Assembly: GCA_021324015.1 (NCBI GenBank)
Contig: JAJPJX010000060.1
Coordinates: forward strand, 1-64,000
Reading direction: 5' to 3'
Length of the DNA stretch: 64,000 bases
Source: Solibacteraceae bacterium
GTDB lineage: Bacteria > Acidobacteriota > Terriglobia > Bryobacterales > Bryobacteraceae
The translations under genes were made by a program, and so were the position numbers. Position 1 is the first letter of the stretch. Each line of letters starts with the position of its first letter. Shown piece by piece: positions 25,192-31,917 of the stretch. The notes beneath the pieces were generated by a model that worked only from the letters and a program-made list of their open reading frames with translations, ran no database searches and was not told the origin of the DNA.

Positions 25192-25457
25192 GCTTCGCCC
25201 CGCCGCGACCGGAAGAATCGGTCGTGCAGGTCGCGGGCATACCGGCGCGCGAGCTTCTTATCGACCAGCCCGCTCCGGACGACATCGGTGAGCAGGACGC
25301 GATTTGCGAGGCCCGCGCGGTCGCCCGCCTCGATCAGCCCGTGGCACTCGTCGCACGCCAGCCAATCTCCCTGCGACACGCTATTGTACTGGTCGAGAAA
25401 CGTGTCGGCGGGATATAGCCACGCCGGAGGGTGCGAGGAGCAGAAGTCGCAGATCAT
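25176..25457 (-). CDS. Small phage zinc-binding protein
   Basis: A 93-residue protein starting MICDFCSSHPPAWLYPADTF. Pairs CDFC and CDEC with about 30 residues between them suggest one zinc site. The C-terminus is basic (KKLARRYARDLHDRFFRSRR). It is the last gene of the leftward run and its 3' end overlaps the convergent gene by 16 bases. Its ATG overlaps the stop of the gene upstream. Function unknown. Confidence 0.65.
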   Translation of the reverse strand: MICDFCSSHPPAWLYPADTFLDQYNSVSQGDWLACDECHGLIEAGDRAGLANRVLLTDVVRSGLVDKKLARRYARDLHDRFFRSRRGEAHSLK

Positions 25458-25744
25458 GACGCCTTGCTTCTGGCGTCGAGCACGTTGAGCAGCGCCTGCA
25501 ACGATGGCGCGACCTGGAACGTACCGGCGCAGAGGAGATCCCACAGCCACGCCGCCTCGTGGCTTACGCCCATGCCGAACGCGCAACGATTCAGGGCGTC
25601 CCGCTCGGCCCACACTTCGAGGTGCGGTTCTGGCCCGTCGATCTCGGGCGGGGTGAGCGAGTATCGCAGGAGGCCGACGCTCCGGAGTTCATCCAGGATG
25701 GCGACCACGCGCCTCCTGCCTTCGAGCACCTTGGGGTCGATCAT
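25454..25744 (-). CDS. Hypothetical phage protein
   Basis: A product of 96 residues starting MIDPKVLEGRRRVVAILDEL. No family is recognised. It is predicted mostly helical, without Cys pairs or membrane segments. Start and stop are joined to both neighbours by ATGA overlaps, which support this start against longer in-frame alternatives. Confidence 0.6.
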   Translation of the reverse strand: MIDPKVLEGRRRVVAILDELRSVGLLRYSLTPPEIDGPEPHLEVWAERDALNRCAFGMGVSHEAAWLWDLLCAGTFQVAPSLQALLNVLDARSKAS

Positions 25745-26079
25745 CAGTTCGTCCTCCGCGGCTTCGGCCGCTTCCCATCTCGCAGCCAGTCCACGTTCTC
25801 CTGCTCGGCGGTTGGGTCGCCCTTGCACGTCGTCATCAGGTCGTGCTGCTTGCCCATCATCGCGTCGGCGTACGCGATCACTTCAGACTCGTCGTCGGGT
25901 GTCGGCGGCAGGCGCCACTCCATGAAGAACGCAATGCGCGTTTGGTTGGTCTCCGGCACGTACGTCGCTGCTGGCCACACCCGGACCTGATTGCCGGAGG
26001 TGACCTCGCCCACGAGTCCTTCCAGCACCTCGTCCGCGCCCTCGATCTCCCGCTTTGGAAGCCTTGCCAGGATTTTCAT
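25744..26079 (-). CDS. Hypothetical phage protein
   Basis: A 111-residue protein starting MKILARLPKREIEGADEVLE, acidic in its middle and basic at the end (RDGKRPKPRRTN). No known domain is seen. It overlaps the next gene by ATGA and lies 43 bases after the gene upstream. Confidence 0.6.
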   Translation of the reverse strand: MKILARLPKREIEGADEVLEGLVGEVTSGNQVRVWPAATYVPETNQTRIAFFMEWRLPPTPDDESEVIAYADAMMGKQHDLMTTCKGDPTAEQENVDWLRDGKRPKPRRTN

Positions 26080-26122
26080 CGCCCAACCCCGAACCGTATG
26101 AACCTGTCGATCAGTTCTTTAC

Positions 26123-26476
26123 TCACGGCTGCGCATCGCTCTCCAGCCTGCGGAGGCGCTGCATCTTGGTGCCCGCGACCTCCGTGTTGACCTCACCGGC
26201 CATCGCGTTGAAGCGAGCTACCAGGCCACGGATGAGTCGGGCGAGTTCGTGCGGGTCTGACAAGACGATGCTGTGCTCCTCCCACTCGCCCTGCTTCACC
26301 CACGGGCCATGCTTCCGTACCCGCAACTCCCAATCGTTCCCCGGAGCAAGGAACAGTTGCACCCGCGACTCATTGTTCTCGTGGCAGAACATAACCGCAG
26401 GGAACCGCGCCGCGAGTTGCGCCGCCTTCTCCTTGCGCTCCTTCGTGCGCCGTTTCCGCTCCTCGGGTGTGATCAT
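26123..26476 (-). CDS. Hypothetical phage protein
   Basis: A 117-residue protein with a highly basic N-terminal helix (MITPEERKRRTKERKEKAAQ) followed by a beta-rich region (VQLFLAPGNDWELRVRKHG). No family is recognised. Its ATG overlaps the stop of the upstream gene, so the two are translated together. Confidence 0.6.
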   Translation of the reverse strand: MITPEERKRRTKERKEKAAQLAARFPAVMFCHENNESRVQLFLAPGNDWELRVRKHGPWVKQGEWEEHSIVLSDPHELARLIRGLVARFNAMAGEVNTEVAGTKMQRLRRLESDAQP

Positions 26477-26733
26477 CCCAATCGCTTCCTTCCGGCCGCG
26501 CGAGCACGCCGCCAGCGTTCCTTGGTTGCCCGGATGATGTTCGCGCGTCCGCGCGCACTCAGTCTGCGCTTGGGTTTCTCCTGCTGCGGCTGGGCCTGCT
26601 GTTCCACCTGTGGCGCGTTCCCGTTCAACTCGCGTTGGAGATCCGCGATCTGCTGGTCAATCCGTTTTCTCTGCAACTGGAAGCCGATGAGCGCGTGTTG
26701 CAGTATTTCTGTTCGATCAATCGTTGATTTCAT
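26473..26733 (-). CDS. Small basic phage protein, possible nucleic-acid binder
   Basis: An 86-residue protein: a predicted coiled coil (TEILQHALIGFQLQRKRIDQ), a Gln/Pro-rich linker, then a strongly basic tail containing KRRLSARGRANIIRATKERW. Such tails resemble DNA- or RNA-binding segments. It is ATGA-coupled at both ends. No family is assigned. Confidence 0.6.
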   Translation of the reverse strand: MKSTIDRTEILQHALIGFQLQRKRIDQQIADLQRELNGNAPQVEQQAQPQQEKPKRRLSARGRANIIRATKERWRRARAAGRKRLG

Positions 26734-27410
26734 TCTCGTTGTCCTTTCCGGTTGAGCACGTACATTTGGTCGTGCAGGCCGTGCCACTGGGGGATCGCCA
26801 CGACCTTTGCGATCTCCCAGTTCTTGTCCAACTCGTCGTGGAATCGCTCGTCGGCGGTGCAGCCGCCGTTCTCGCCCACATAGATCGCCGTGCCGCCCTC
26901 GTACCGCCGCAGGCAGTCGGTCGCAATGCCGTGGCTGTGCGGTGGCCAGCAGAGGAACAGCGTCCGGTCCTGGTGGAACCGGACCATGCCGGGACCGCCG
27001 CGCCGTACTTCGAAGTACGTTCCAGTCTCGACGGCCCACGCGACGACCTTCTTCCGGCCAGCCACGGGCGGGCGCGAGTCGTACGCCACGATATCCGCTC
27101 CAGCCTCCGCAGCGAGACGCGCCCAATAGCCGGTTCCCGCGCCGATCTCAACGATGGGCGAGTGCTCGACCAGCGTTCGGATGGCCTTCTCATCCGGAAC
27201 CGCCCAAGCCCAATGCGCGGTCGCATAGTCGCGCGCCGCAAACTCCGCGATGCAGAACGCGCCGACCGCTGCCTCCTCCGGGCACGGGAGCGGGATGCCC
27301 CACGCCTTCAGAGTGGCGAGGCTGGCCGCGCTCTTGGCGCGTCCGACCATGAGGTCGTGCGGTAACTCGCGCCAGAGCTTCAGGAGCACGTTCTCAAACT
27401 TCCGTTTCAT
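26730..27410 (-). CDS. Class I SAM-dependent methyltransferase-like protein
   Basis: A 226-residue protein with the cofactor-binding motif IVEIGAGTGYWARLAAEAGA and an acidic residue at the end of the next strand (VAYDSRP). No NPPY- or PCQ-type catalytic motif is seen, so DNA modification is not indicated; the target could be a small molecule, RNA or protein. The start MKRKFENVLL at 27410 overlaps the end of the upstream HTH gene. Confidence 0.75.
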   Translation of the reverse strand: MKRKFENVLLKLWRELPHDLMVGRAKSAASLATLKAWGIPLPCPEEAAVGAFCIAEFAARDYATAHWAWAVPDEKAIRTLVEHSPIVEIGAGTGYWARLAAEAGADIVAYDSRPPVAGRKKVVAWAVETGTYFEVRRGGPGMVRFHQDRTLFLCWPPHSHGIATDCLRRYEGGTAIYVGENGGCTADERFHDELDKNWEIAKVVAIPQWHGLHDQMYVLNRKGQRE

Positions 27411-27705
27411 CCTTCTCTTCCAACTGAACGTATGCAGCCAGGCGCCAATGCGCAAGCGGCGCGCGGAAGTACTCCGCGAGGTGCTCCGTCCTGTGGTCGC
27501 GGGCGGCAATCTTCGCCAGCACCGCCCGATGTTGCAGGCTCGGTGCGGTTTCTCCGGCCTCCCACCGGATCACGCAGATCCGGTTGGGGGTGATGGGGAT
27601 TCCCATCTTCGCCGCCACCTTGGTGATTTCGGTTGCGAGGTCCTCCTGGCCCCATCGCATCTTCGCGCGCAGTTCGACAACCGCCCTGCGGAGACCTCTG
27701 TGCAT
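27394..27705 (-). CDS. XRE-like helix-turn-helix protein
   Basis: A product of 103 residues starting MHRGLRRAVVELRAKMRWGQ. The helices around WGQEDLATEI, ITPNRICVIRWEAGETAP and the following segment look like an XRE/Cro domain, with RICVIRWEAGE as recognition helix and turn. It may regulate phage genes. It overlaps the methyltransferase-like gene by 17 bases. Confidence 0.7.
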   Translation of the reverse strand: MHRGLRRAVVELRAKMRWGQEDLATEITKVAAKMGIPITPNRICVIRWEAGETAPSLQHRAVLAKIAARDHRTEHLAEYFRAPLAHWRLAAYVQLEEKDETEV

Positions 27706-27722
27706 CGCATCTGTTGTCCGCT

Positions 27723-28253
27723 TCAAGCCGCAACTCGACCGCCTTCCTTGTTGGCGTGCCAGGCGCGGAGATACGCATCGGCCTCCGCTGTGGTCATGCC
27801 CTTTTGTCGTGCATACCGGCGCACCCGTTGGCACCGGCTGGCGCGTCCTGCGACGAGTCCGCACACGTATTGCCTGCTGGCCCCGCTTTTGGGCGGTACG
27901 ATTTCGCGCCCGCACACTTGGCACGGGAAGGACGGGCGCGGGGGGAGGTATCGCTTGGGTTCCCGTTCACCGCTGATCCATGCGTAGAGGCACGCGCCGC
28001 GCACCAGGATTGTCACCCGCCGGCCAGCACGACCGGCAGCGGTGAACAGGGAAGACTTCATACTCGACGTGACCTGATCTCCAGCGAACGAAATCCGCAA
28101 CGCCTCGTCTTCGTGCAAGAGCGCGAGGCGGCGCACGACAGCATCCCAATAGCCTTTATCGACGTTGGGTGGCGCGGGCGGCGGGATCTCCAACCGCAGG
28201 ACAGCGCATCCTTCTGGTTCAGGCGCGCGTGCCAACTGCGGTCCCGTTCCCAT
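27723..28253 (-). CDS. Zinc-ribbon phage protein, paralogue A
   Basis: A 176-residue protein with three parts. The N-terminal part contains DKGYWDAVVRRLALL; the middle is beta-rich (VTILVRGACLYAWISG); the C-terminal part has CQVCGREIVPPKSG, then QYVCGLVAGRASRCQRVRRY. Two Cys pairs suggest a zinc ribbon followed by a basic helix. It is colinear with the protein encoded at 30255-30755. No named family is recognised; a nucleic-acid-binding role is plausible. The start at 28253 overlaps the upstream gene. Confidence 0.7.
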   Translation of the reverse strand: MGTGPQLARAPEPEGCAVLRLEIPPPAPPNVDKGYWDAVVRRLALLHEDEALRISFAGDQVTSSMKSSLFTAAGRAGRRVTILVRGACLYAWISGEREPKRYLPPRPSFPCQVCGREIVPPKSGASRQYVCGLVAGRASRCQRVRRYARQKGMTTAEADAYLRAWHANKEGGRVAA

Positions 28254-29022
28254 TGAGGCTGGCCTTTCTCCAAAGCGTCTGCTGCCGCCCGATGCCCTGC
28301 GAGTCCTTAACCACCTCGCCACGCTCGAATAGCGTGGCCATCGCTTGCGCCACGGAGGATCGAACCCTCTGGCGTTCGGGTGGGTCGATCTGCGCGCTGC
28401 CAGTCATCCTCTCCACGACGTCGTTGACGGTGAACTGGTCATCGAACGTCTGCGTGGCCGCGAGGACGAGTTGCCTGGTGACCTGGACCCGATCCGTTAT
28501 CTGTTGCGGAGGCTCCGGAGGTCGCGGCGGCGTAGGCGGTTGCGCGACGACCGGCGCGAGAACGGGCAGGATGCCGCGGAGTGCTTCTTCCGTGGCGTCG
28601 TCCGCGAAGGGCAGCAGCGTCTTGAGCATCTGCGCCTTGCGTTCGTGCACGGCGGCTTCAGCCAGGAGTCTCTCCTGCGTGGCCTCCTCTCCTGCAATTG
28701 CTGCTTCGATGCGCGCCTTGAGCGGGTGCTCCTGGTCGGTTGGCGCGGGCGGCGCGGGTTCCGTTACGGCTGCGGGTGGGGCCGGAGCCGGTTTTTGATC
28801 CAACGGCATACGATGTACCTCCTCTGTTGCTGGCGGCGTGGACGATTCCTTTAACGCGCGCCGCAGTTCTCTCAATTCCTGGAGCGGGGTCCGGTGATTG
28901 TCCGGTCCGCTGCGGGTGAACTTGTTCCCGTTTGGAAGCAAGTAGACCAAGTGATTGTCCTCGTACACCCGCACCGCACCGCAGTTTTTCAAGACGCGAT
29001 TGAGCGTGATCGTCGGGTTCAT
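28219..29022 (-). CDS. Phage protein with HicA-like N-terminal domain and C-terminal winged-helix-like region
   Basis: A 267-residue protein. Residues 1-60 (MNPTITLNRVLKNCGAVRVY, then HLVYLLPNGNKFTRSG) resemble the double-stranded-RNA-binding fold of HicA toxins, including a His and the PNG turn before the last strand. A Pro/Ala-rich linker (about 70-100) follows, then a helical region, a second Pro-rich linker, and a C-terminal part that may be a winged helix (FDDQFTVNDVVERMTGSAQI). A HicB antitoxin is not visible beside it, so a toxin role is not implied. It is ATGA-coupled to the gene upstream. Confidence 0.6.
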   Translation of the reverse strand: MNPTITLNRVLKNCGAVRVYEDNHLVYLLPNGNKFTRSGPDNHRTPLQELRELRRALKESSTPPATEEVHRMPLDQKPAPAPPAAVTEPAPPAPTDQEHPLKARIEAAIAGEEATQERLLAEAAVHERKAQMLKTLLPFADDATEEALRGILPVLAPVVAQPPTPPRPPEPPQQITDRVQVTRQLVLAATQTFDDQFTVNDVVERMTGSAQIDPPERQRVRSSVAQAMATLFERGEVVKDSQGIGRQQTLWRKASLNGNGTAVGTRA

Positions 29023-29186
29023 CACACGCACTCCACGCAGATCGAGTCCTCGACGGAGTTGCAGCACGGGCCGTACATCCGGCCGCACTTATCGCAGCCG
29101 CACAGATCGTACACGTCCTTGACCGGCTCTCCGCAGACCTCGCAGATCGCTTCGCCCTTCTTCGGTTCCGCTGCCGTCGTTGCCAT
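29022..29186 (-). CDS. Small Cys-rich zinc-binding phage protein
   Basis: A 54-residue protein with CEVCGEPV, CGCDKCG, CC and CVEC: nine Cys in 54 residues, enough for two zinc sites in a RING- or ribbon-like arrangement. It is ATGA-coupled to both neighbours. No family is assigned. Confidence 0.65.
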   Translation of the reverse strand: MATTAAEPKKGEAICEVCGEPVKDVYDLCGCDKCGRMYGPCCNSVEDSICVECV

Positions 29187-29446
29187 CACTCGCCCCCCTT
29201 GAGCGGGATCTCGATGGGCGTCACCATGCCGGATGGGTCCGTCCCGAAGCGGAAGAACCGCTGTTGCTCGTTTGGCTCGTCCAGGAACTCGATCTCGATC
29301 ATGTGCAGATGGTGCGCCGCCAGTTTCTCGCAATGCTTCTCTGCCAGTGTCGGAAGCACCGTGTCGAGGTCCATCGGGCTTACCTCGATCCGATCCTCGA
29401 AGAGAGCCGTCCTGCCGACGTACCCGCGAATAGCAAGGCGAATCAT
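29186..29446 (-). CDS. Hypothetical phage protein
   Basis: An 86-residue protein starting MIRLAIRGYVGRTALFEDRI. It is predicted alpha/beta, without Cys pairs. It may be related in style to small acidic phage accessory proteins, but no family is recognised. It overlaps both neighbours by 4 bases. Confidence 0.6.
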   Translation of the reverse strand: MIRLAIRGYVGRTALFEDRIEVSPMDLDTVLPTLAEKHCEKLAAHHLHMIEIEFLDEPNEQQRFFRFGTDPSGMVTPIEIPLKGGE

Positions 29447-29649
29447 ACGTCCTTCTCACTGGCGCGCAGGATGTTGCTGCGCCCGTTCGGTCGGATCAGG
29501 AAGTAGTTGTTCTGCGCCGCCTCGCGCGGATGGCGCCGGATCGCCCACGCGAGCTTCCGGAAGCGCAACGGCGCGGACGCGCGCACGCGCAGCGGACGAC
29601 CCAGAACAAGGATCGGAGCGTTGTTGGGTTCCTGGTCGAGGTACTTCAT
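29443..29649 (-). CDS. Small basic phage protein
   Basis: A 68-residue protein starting MKYLDQEPNNAPILVLGRPL with many Arg residues (RVRASAPLRFRKLAWAIRRH). It overlaps the next gene by 4 bases and its ATG overlaps the stop of the gene upstream. No domain is recognised. Confidence 0.55.
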   Translation of the reverse strand: MKYLDQEPNNAPILVLGRPLRVRASAPLRFRKLAWAIRRHPREAAQNNYFLIRPNGRSNILRASEKDV

Positions 29650-29882
29650 CGTCGTTTCAACTCCGCGCGAGCTATAGCGGGCCAGTGCTTCGGCGGCGGC
29701 GATGCCCGCTCGACCAGCAATCGCACTTCGAAGTTCAACTTCTCGCCGGCCAGCCACAGGTCACAGAGGCATTGGCAGATGATACAGCCGCCCTTGACGC
29801 CGCCTCGCCCGCCGTTCCTGGCCGGATCGAAGGACGGATGCTTGGGGCACTTCAGGTTGGCGCGCACCCGGAGTTTCAGCAT
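29646..29882 (-). CDS. Small zinc-binding phage protein
   Basis: A 78-residue protein with CPKHPSFDPARNGGRGG, then CIICQCLCDLW. The CxxH and CxxC pairs in the first half suggest one zinc site resembling the CHC2-type start of primases, but it is too short for a primase. It overlaps the upstream gene by 7 bases. Confidence 0.6.
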   Translation of the reverse strand: MLKLRVRANLKCPKHPSFDPARNGGRGGVKGGCIICQCLCDLWLAGEKLNFEVRLLVERASPPPKHWPAIARAELKRR

Positions 29883-30202
29883 GGGCGGTCCTCCCGGTGG
29901 TCGAGCCAGTATCGGAACGCCGCCTGCGCCGCCTGCCGCAACGTCATTCCGGGCGGGTCGTGCTCGTCGCCGCCGTAGCAGGAGCAACGGTGCTGCTGGT
30001 GTGCCAGACTGCCGGTTACCAGGCGCATGTGGCATTCGAAGTGGTAGGGCACGTCGGGCACCGGCCCGTCGCCCACGTGCGGGATCGTGCAGCCACGGTC
30101 GCCAGCCCCGATAGGCTCTTGGCAGAAGCCGCACGACTGGCCGACCGGCGTCGGGATGCGCGTCTCTTCCGGGTCCACAAGGGCGATGCCGAACCACTTC
30201 AT
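29876..30202 (-). CDS. Zinc-ribbon phage protein
   Basis: A product of 108 residues starting MKWFGIALVDPEETRIPTPV, followed by CGFCQEPIGAGDRGC and later HFECHMRL and CSCYGG. The Cys/His spacing suggests a treble-clef or RING-like zinc site. Its ATG at 30202 overlaps the stop of an 18-codon frame upstream. Function unknown. Confidence 0.6.
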   Translation of the reverse strand: MKWFGIALVDPEETRIPTPVGQSCGFCQEPIGAGDRGCTIPHVGDGPVPDVPYHFECHMRLVTGSLAHQQHRCSCYGGDEHDPPGMTLRQAAQAAFRYWLDHREDRPC

Positions 30203-30258
30203 CACGAGCGCGCCGCCTCCAACGTCGATTGGAAGTCCACGATCCTGGTCGGCGTCAT
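30202..30258 (-). CDS. Possible 18-residue coupled micro-ORF
   Basis: An ATG at 30258 overlaps the stop of the upstream gene (ATGA), and its own TGA at 30202 overlaps the next ATG (ATGA). The product would be MTPTRIVDFQSTLEAARS. The frame exactly bridges its neighbours, so it could carry ribosomes between them or be a small protein. Chance is a real alternative for so short a frame. Confidence 0.35.
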   Translation of the reverse strand: MTPTRIVDFQSTLEAARS

Positions 30259-30755
30259 GCGAGCGCGTCCTTTCGCAGCCACCGCGCCCTCGCCTCTTCA
30301 ATCGATATGCCGTGCTCTCGGGCGTAGCGCCGAATCTTCTGGCATCTGCTCTTTCGCCCTTCGACGCCGCCGCAGACGAACTGCTTGGATGTGCCAGAGA
30401 CCGGATCGATCGACTTGCCGCAGACCCCACACTTGATCGCGGGTCGGGATGATGGAATAGCGGTGCTCGGGCGGGTCCCAATCTTCCATAGGTACACGAC
30501 CGCGCCGCTCACCTTGACGCTGACGCGAAGACCGGCGCGTGCCGCCGCCGCATGGATCGAGGATCGAACGCCCCGTGGAGCTTGACTACTTCGGAAGACC
30601 AGCATCAAAACCTGATCGGGACGGAGCAGGAGGAGGTGTCTGACTGAGGAGTCCCAATAACCCTTCGAGATTCGCGGTGTGAAGTCCGCTTTCATCTCAG
30701 ACCGGAGAACGATGTGTTCTTCCGGCTCTGAGCCGTGCTTCGATTGACGTTTCAC
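30255..30755 (-). CDS. Zinc-ribbon phage protein, paralogue B
   Basis: A 166-residue protein, colinear with the one at 27723-28253. Shared features are KGYWDSSVRHLLLL at the N-terminus, a beta-rich middle (VSVKVSGAVVYLWKIG) and a zinc ribbon CGVCGKSIDPVSG, then QFVCGGVEGRKSRCQKIRRY. It is the first gene of the left phage stretch; nothing on its strand lies directly upstream, so it needs its own promoter, which I cannot identify. ATG at 30755 is used; an internal ATG near MKADFTPR is possible. Confidence 0.7.
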   Translation of the reverse strand: MKRQSKHGSEPEEHIVLRSEMKADFTPRISKGYWDSSVRHLLLLRPDQVLMLVFRSSQAPRGVRSSIHAAAARAGLRVSVKVSGAVVYLWKIGTRPSTAIPSSRPAIKCGVCGKSIDPVSGTSKQFVCGGVEGRKSRCQKIRRYAREHGISIEEARARWLRKDALA

Positions 30756-31080
30756 ATATCATGGCGACCCGATCTATCGCCGCAGTAGCCAATGCGCGTT
30801 GCCCGTCCCGCCAGCCGTCGTATTGGTGGCGGTCACGAGCAGACCGGCGTAGCGAAGTTCGACAGTCCGATTTTAGGAGGGCGCGCGGGAAATTTCCGGC
30901 GAGCGAGCGGGGTTACCACTTTGAAAATGCCTATTTCGGTTGGGCGGCAGGAGGTCGTAATCGGCTGAATCGGGGCTGCTTACGTAAGCGGGGAGAGGAA
31001 GGTGCCTGCGGCGGCTCGTACTCGCTCAATAAGTCCGGTATCGGGAGTACAAAGGGCCGCATTTTCGATCCGAAGTCAGG
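30756..31080. other. Gene-poor junction region
   Basis: A plus-strand frame (30761-31132) is open but its product is Arg/Gly/Ser-rich and shows no domain. This stretch marks the change from phage-style genes to host-style genes and probably contains decayed sequence. No RNA gene is seen. Confidence 0.45.
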
Positions 31081-31251
31081 GTGCAGGAAGAGGCGCCTGC
31101 GGATCTCGGCCGGGTTGACGAAAAGGAACTAGAACTCGCCACGATGCTGGTGAACGCGCAGCGAGCGACGTTCGACGACACGAAGCTGAAGGACAAGCTC
31201 AAGCAGCGAGTGCCCGAACTCGTCGAGAATCGGGCGGCGGCGCCCCGTTAG
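31081..31251 (+). pseudogene. C-terminal remnant of a Ku DNA-end-binding protein
   Basis: The plus-strand frame ending TAG at 31251 encodes VQEEAPADLGRVDEKELELA, then TMLVNAQRATFDDTKLKDKL, then KQRVPELVENRAAAPR. The order V-x-E-K-E-L-x-L-A, F-D, K-D and E-L-V/I-E matches the helical end of bacterial Ku, the partner of LigD in end joining. Nothing upstream in this or other frames matches the Ku core barrel, so only the tail remains. Confidence 0.5.
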
Positions 31252-31340
31252 CCGAATGGCCGGCGGCGCCAATGAGCAACGAATGGCCGCTCCAGATCCA
31301 GCCCGTGAGACGGCAATGCGCGCGGCTACGCCGCCTATTG

Positions 31341-31562
31341 TTAGCTTTTCGCGGGGCTCCGCTTCGAGACTGTGAGCACTAACCCGATCAGCGCCAAGAC
31401 CGCGCCCACACCGATGGCCAGCGGGCCAGTGTTGTCTTGCATCCCGATTTCACGCGCCAGCCGTTGTCCAAAGCTGTTCATCACGTTGATTCCCCAGAGG
31501 GCAATCCCAATCCCGACTACAAGGAGGACCAATCCGCCTGCTGTCTTTCCGCTCATCTTCAA
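31341..31562 (-). CDS. DUF3185-like small membrane protein
   Basis: A 73-residue protein with two hydrophobic helices (TAGGLVLLVVGIGIALWGI and IGVGAVLALIGLVLTV) separated by a polar segment with FGQRLAREIG. This matches the two-helix DUF3185 pattern. Its start overlaps the stop of the upstream membrane-protein gene, so the two form a pair. Function unknown. Confidence 0.7.
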   Translation of the reverse strand: MKMSGKTAGGLVLLVVGIGIALWGINVMNSFGQRLAREIGMQDNTGPLAIGVGAVLALIGLVLTVSKRSPAKS

Positions 31563-31834
31563 CTCCTATCAATTGAGTCGTCAACTGCTCCCTGTGTCTG
31601 CTTTCCTGAATCGATCCGTGTTAACACAAAGCCGACCAACGCGCCGAGGATGGCACCGCCGACAATATAGTTGAAGGACTGTTCAGCCACCCCTTTTAGG
31701 ATCGTGTCGAGGCCTCGGAGATTCCCTCCTCGCGTAATGACAGTCTCAAACGGGAGTTGCCCGAGCAGCGGAACCGACGGCCTGAACCAATAGGCGACTA
31801 CTGCGCCCAATATGGTGCTTAAAACAGTTCGCAT
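31559..31834 (-). CDS. Small two-helix membrane protein
   Basis: A 91-residue protein: an N-terminal hydrophobic helix (MRTVLSTILGAVVAYWF), a polar loop of about 35 residues, a second helix (IVGGAILGALVGFVLT) and a polar tail. It is coupled to the DUF3185-like gene by ATGA. No family is assigned. Confidence 0.65.
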   Translation of the reverse strand: MRTVLSTILGAVVAYWFRPSVPLLGQLPFETVITRGGNLRGLDTILKGVAEQSFNYIVGGAILGALVGFVLTRIDSGKQTQGAVDDSIDRS

Positions 31835-31917
31835 GGTCTTTATGCCGGATCACGGCAGCCGCAATCATTTCCCGGTGATGATCACGCCAGCGTGTCGTGT
31901 CAGACTGCCCCGATGTG

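Noticed and set aside
30761-31132. Plus-strand frame of 123 codons at the phage/host-style border
   Set aside because: Composition is unlike a folded protein, and the Ku-like frame overlaps it in a different phase.
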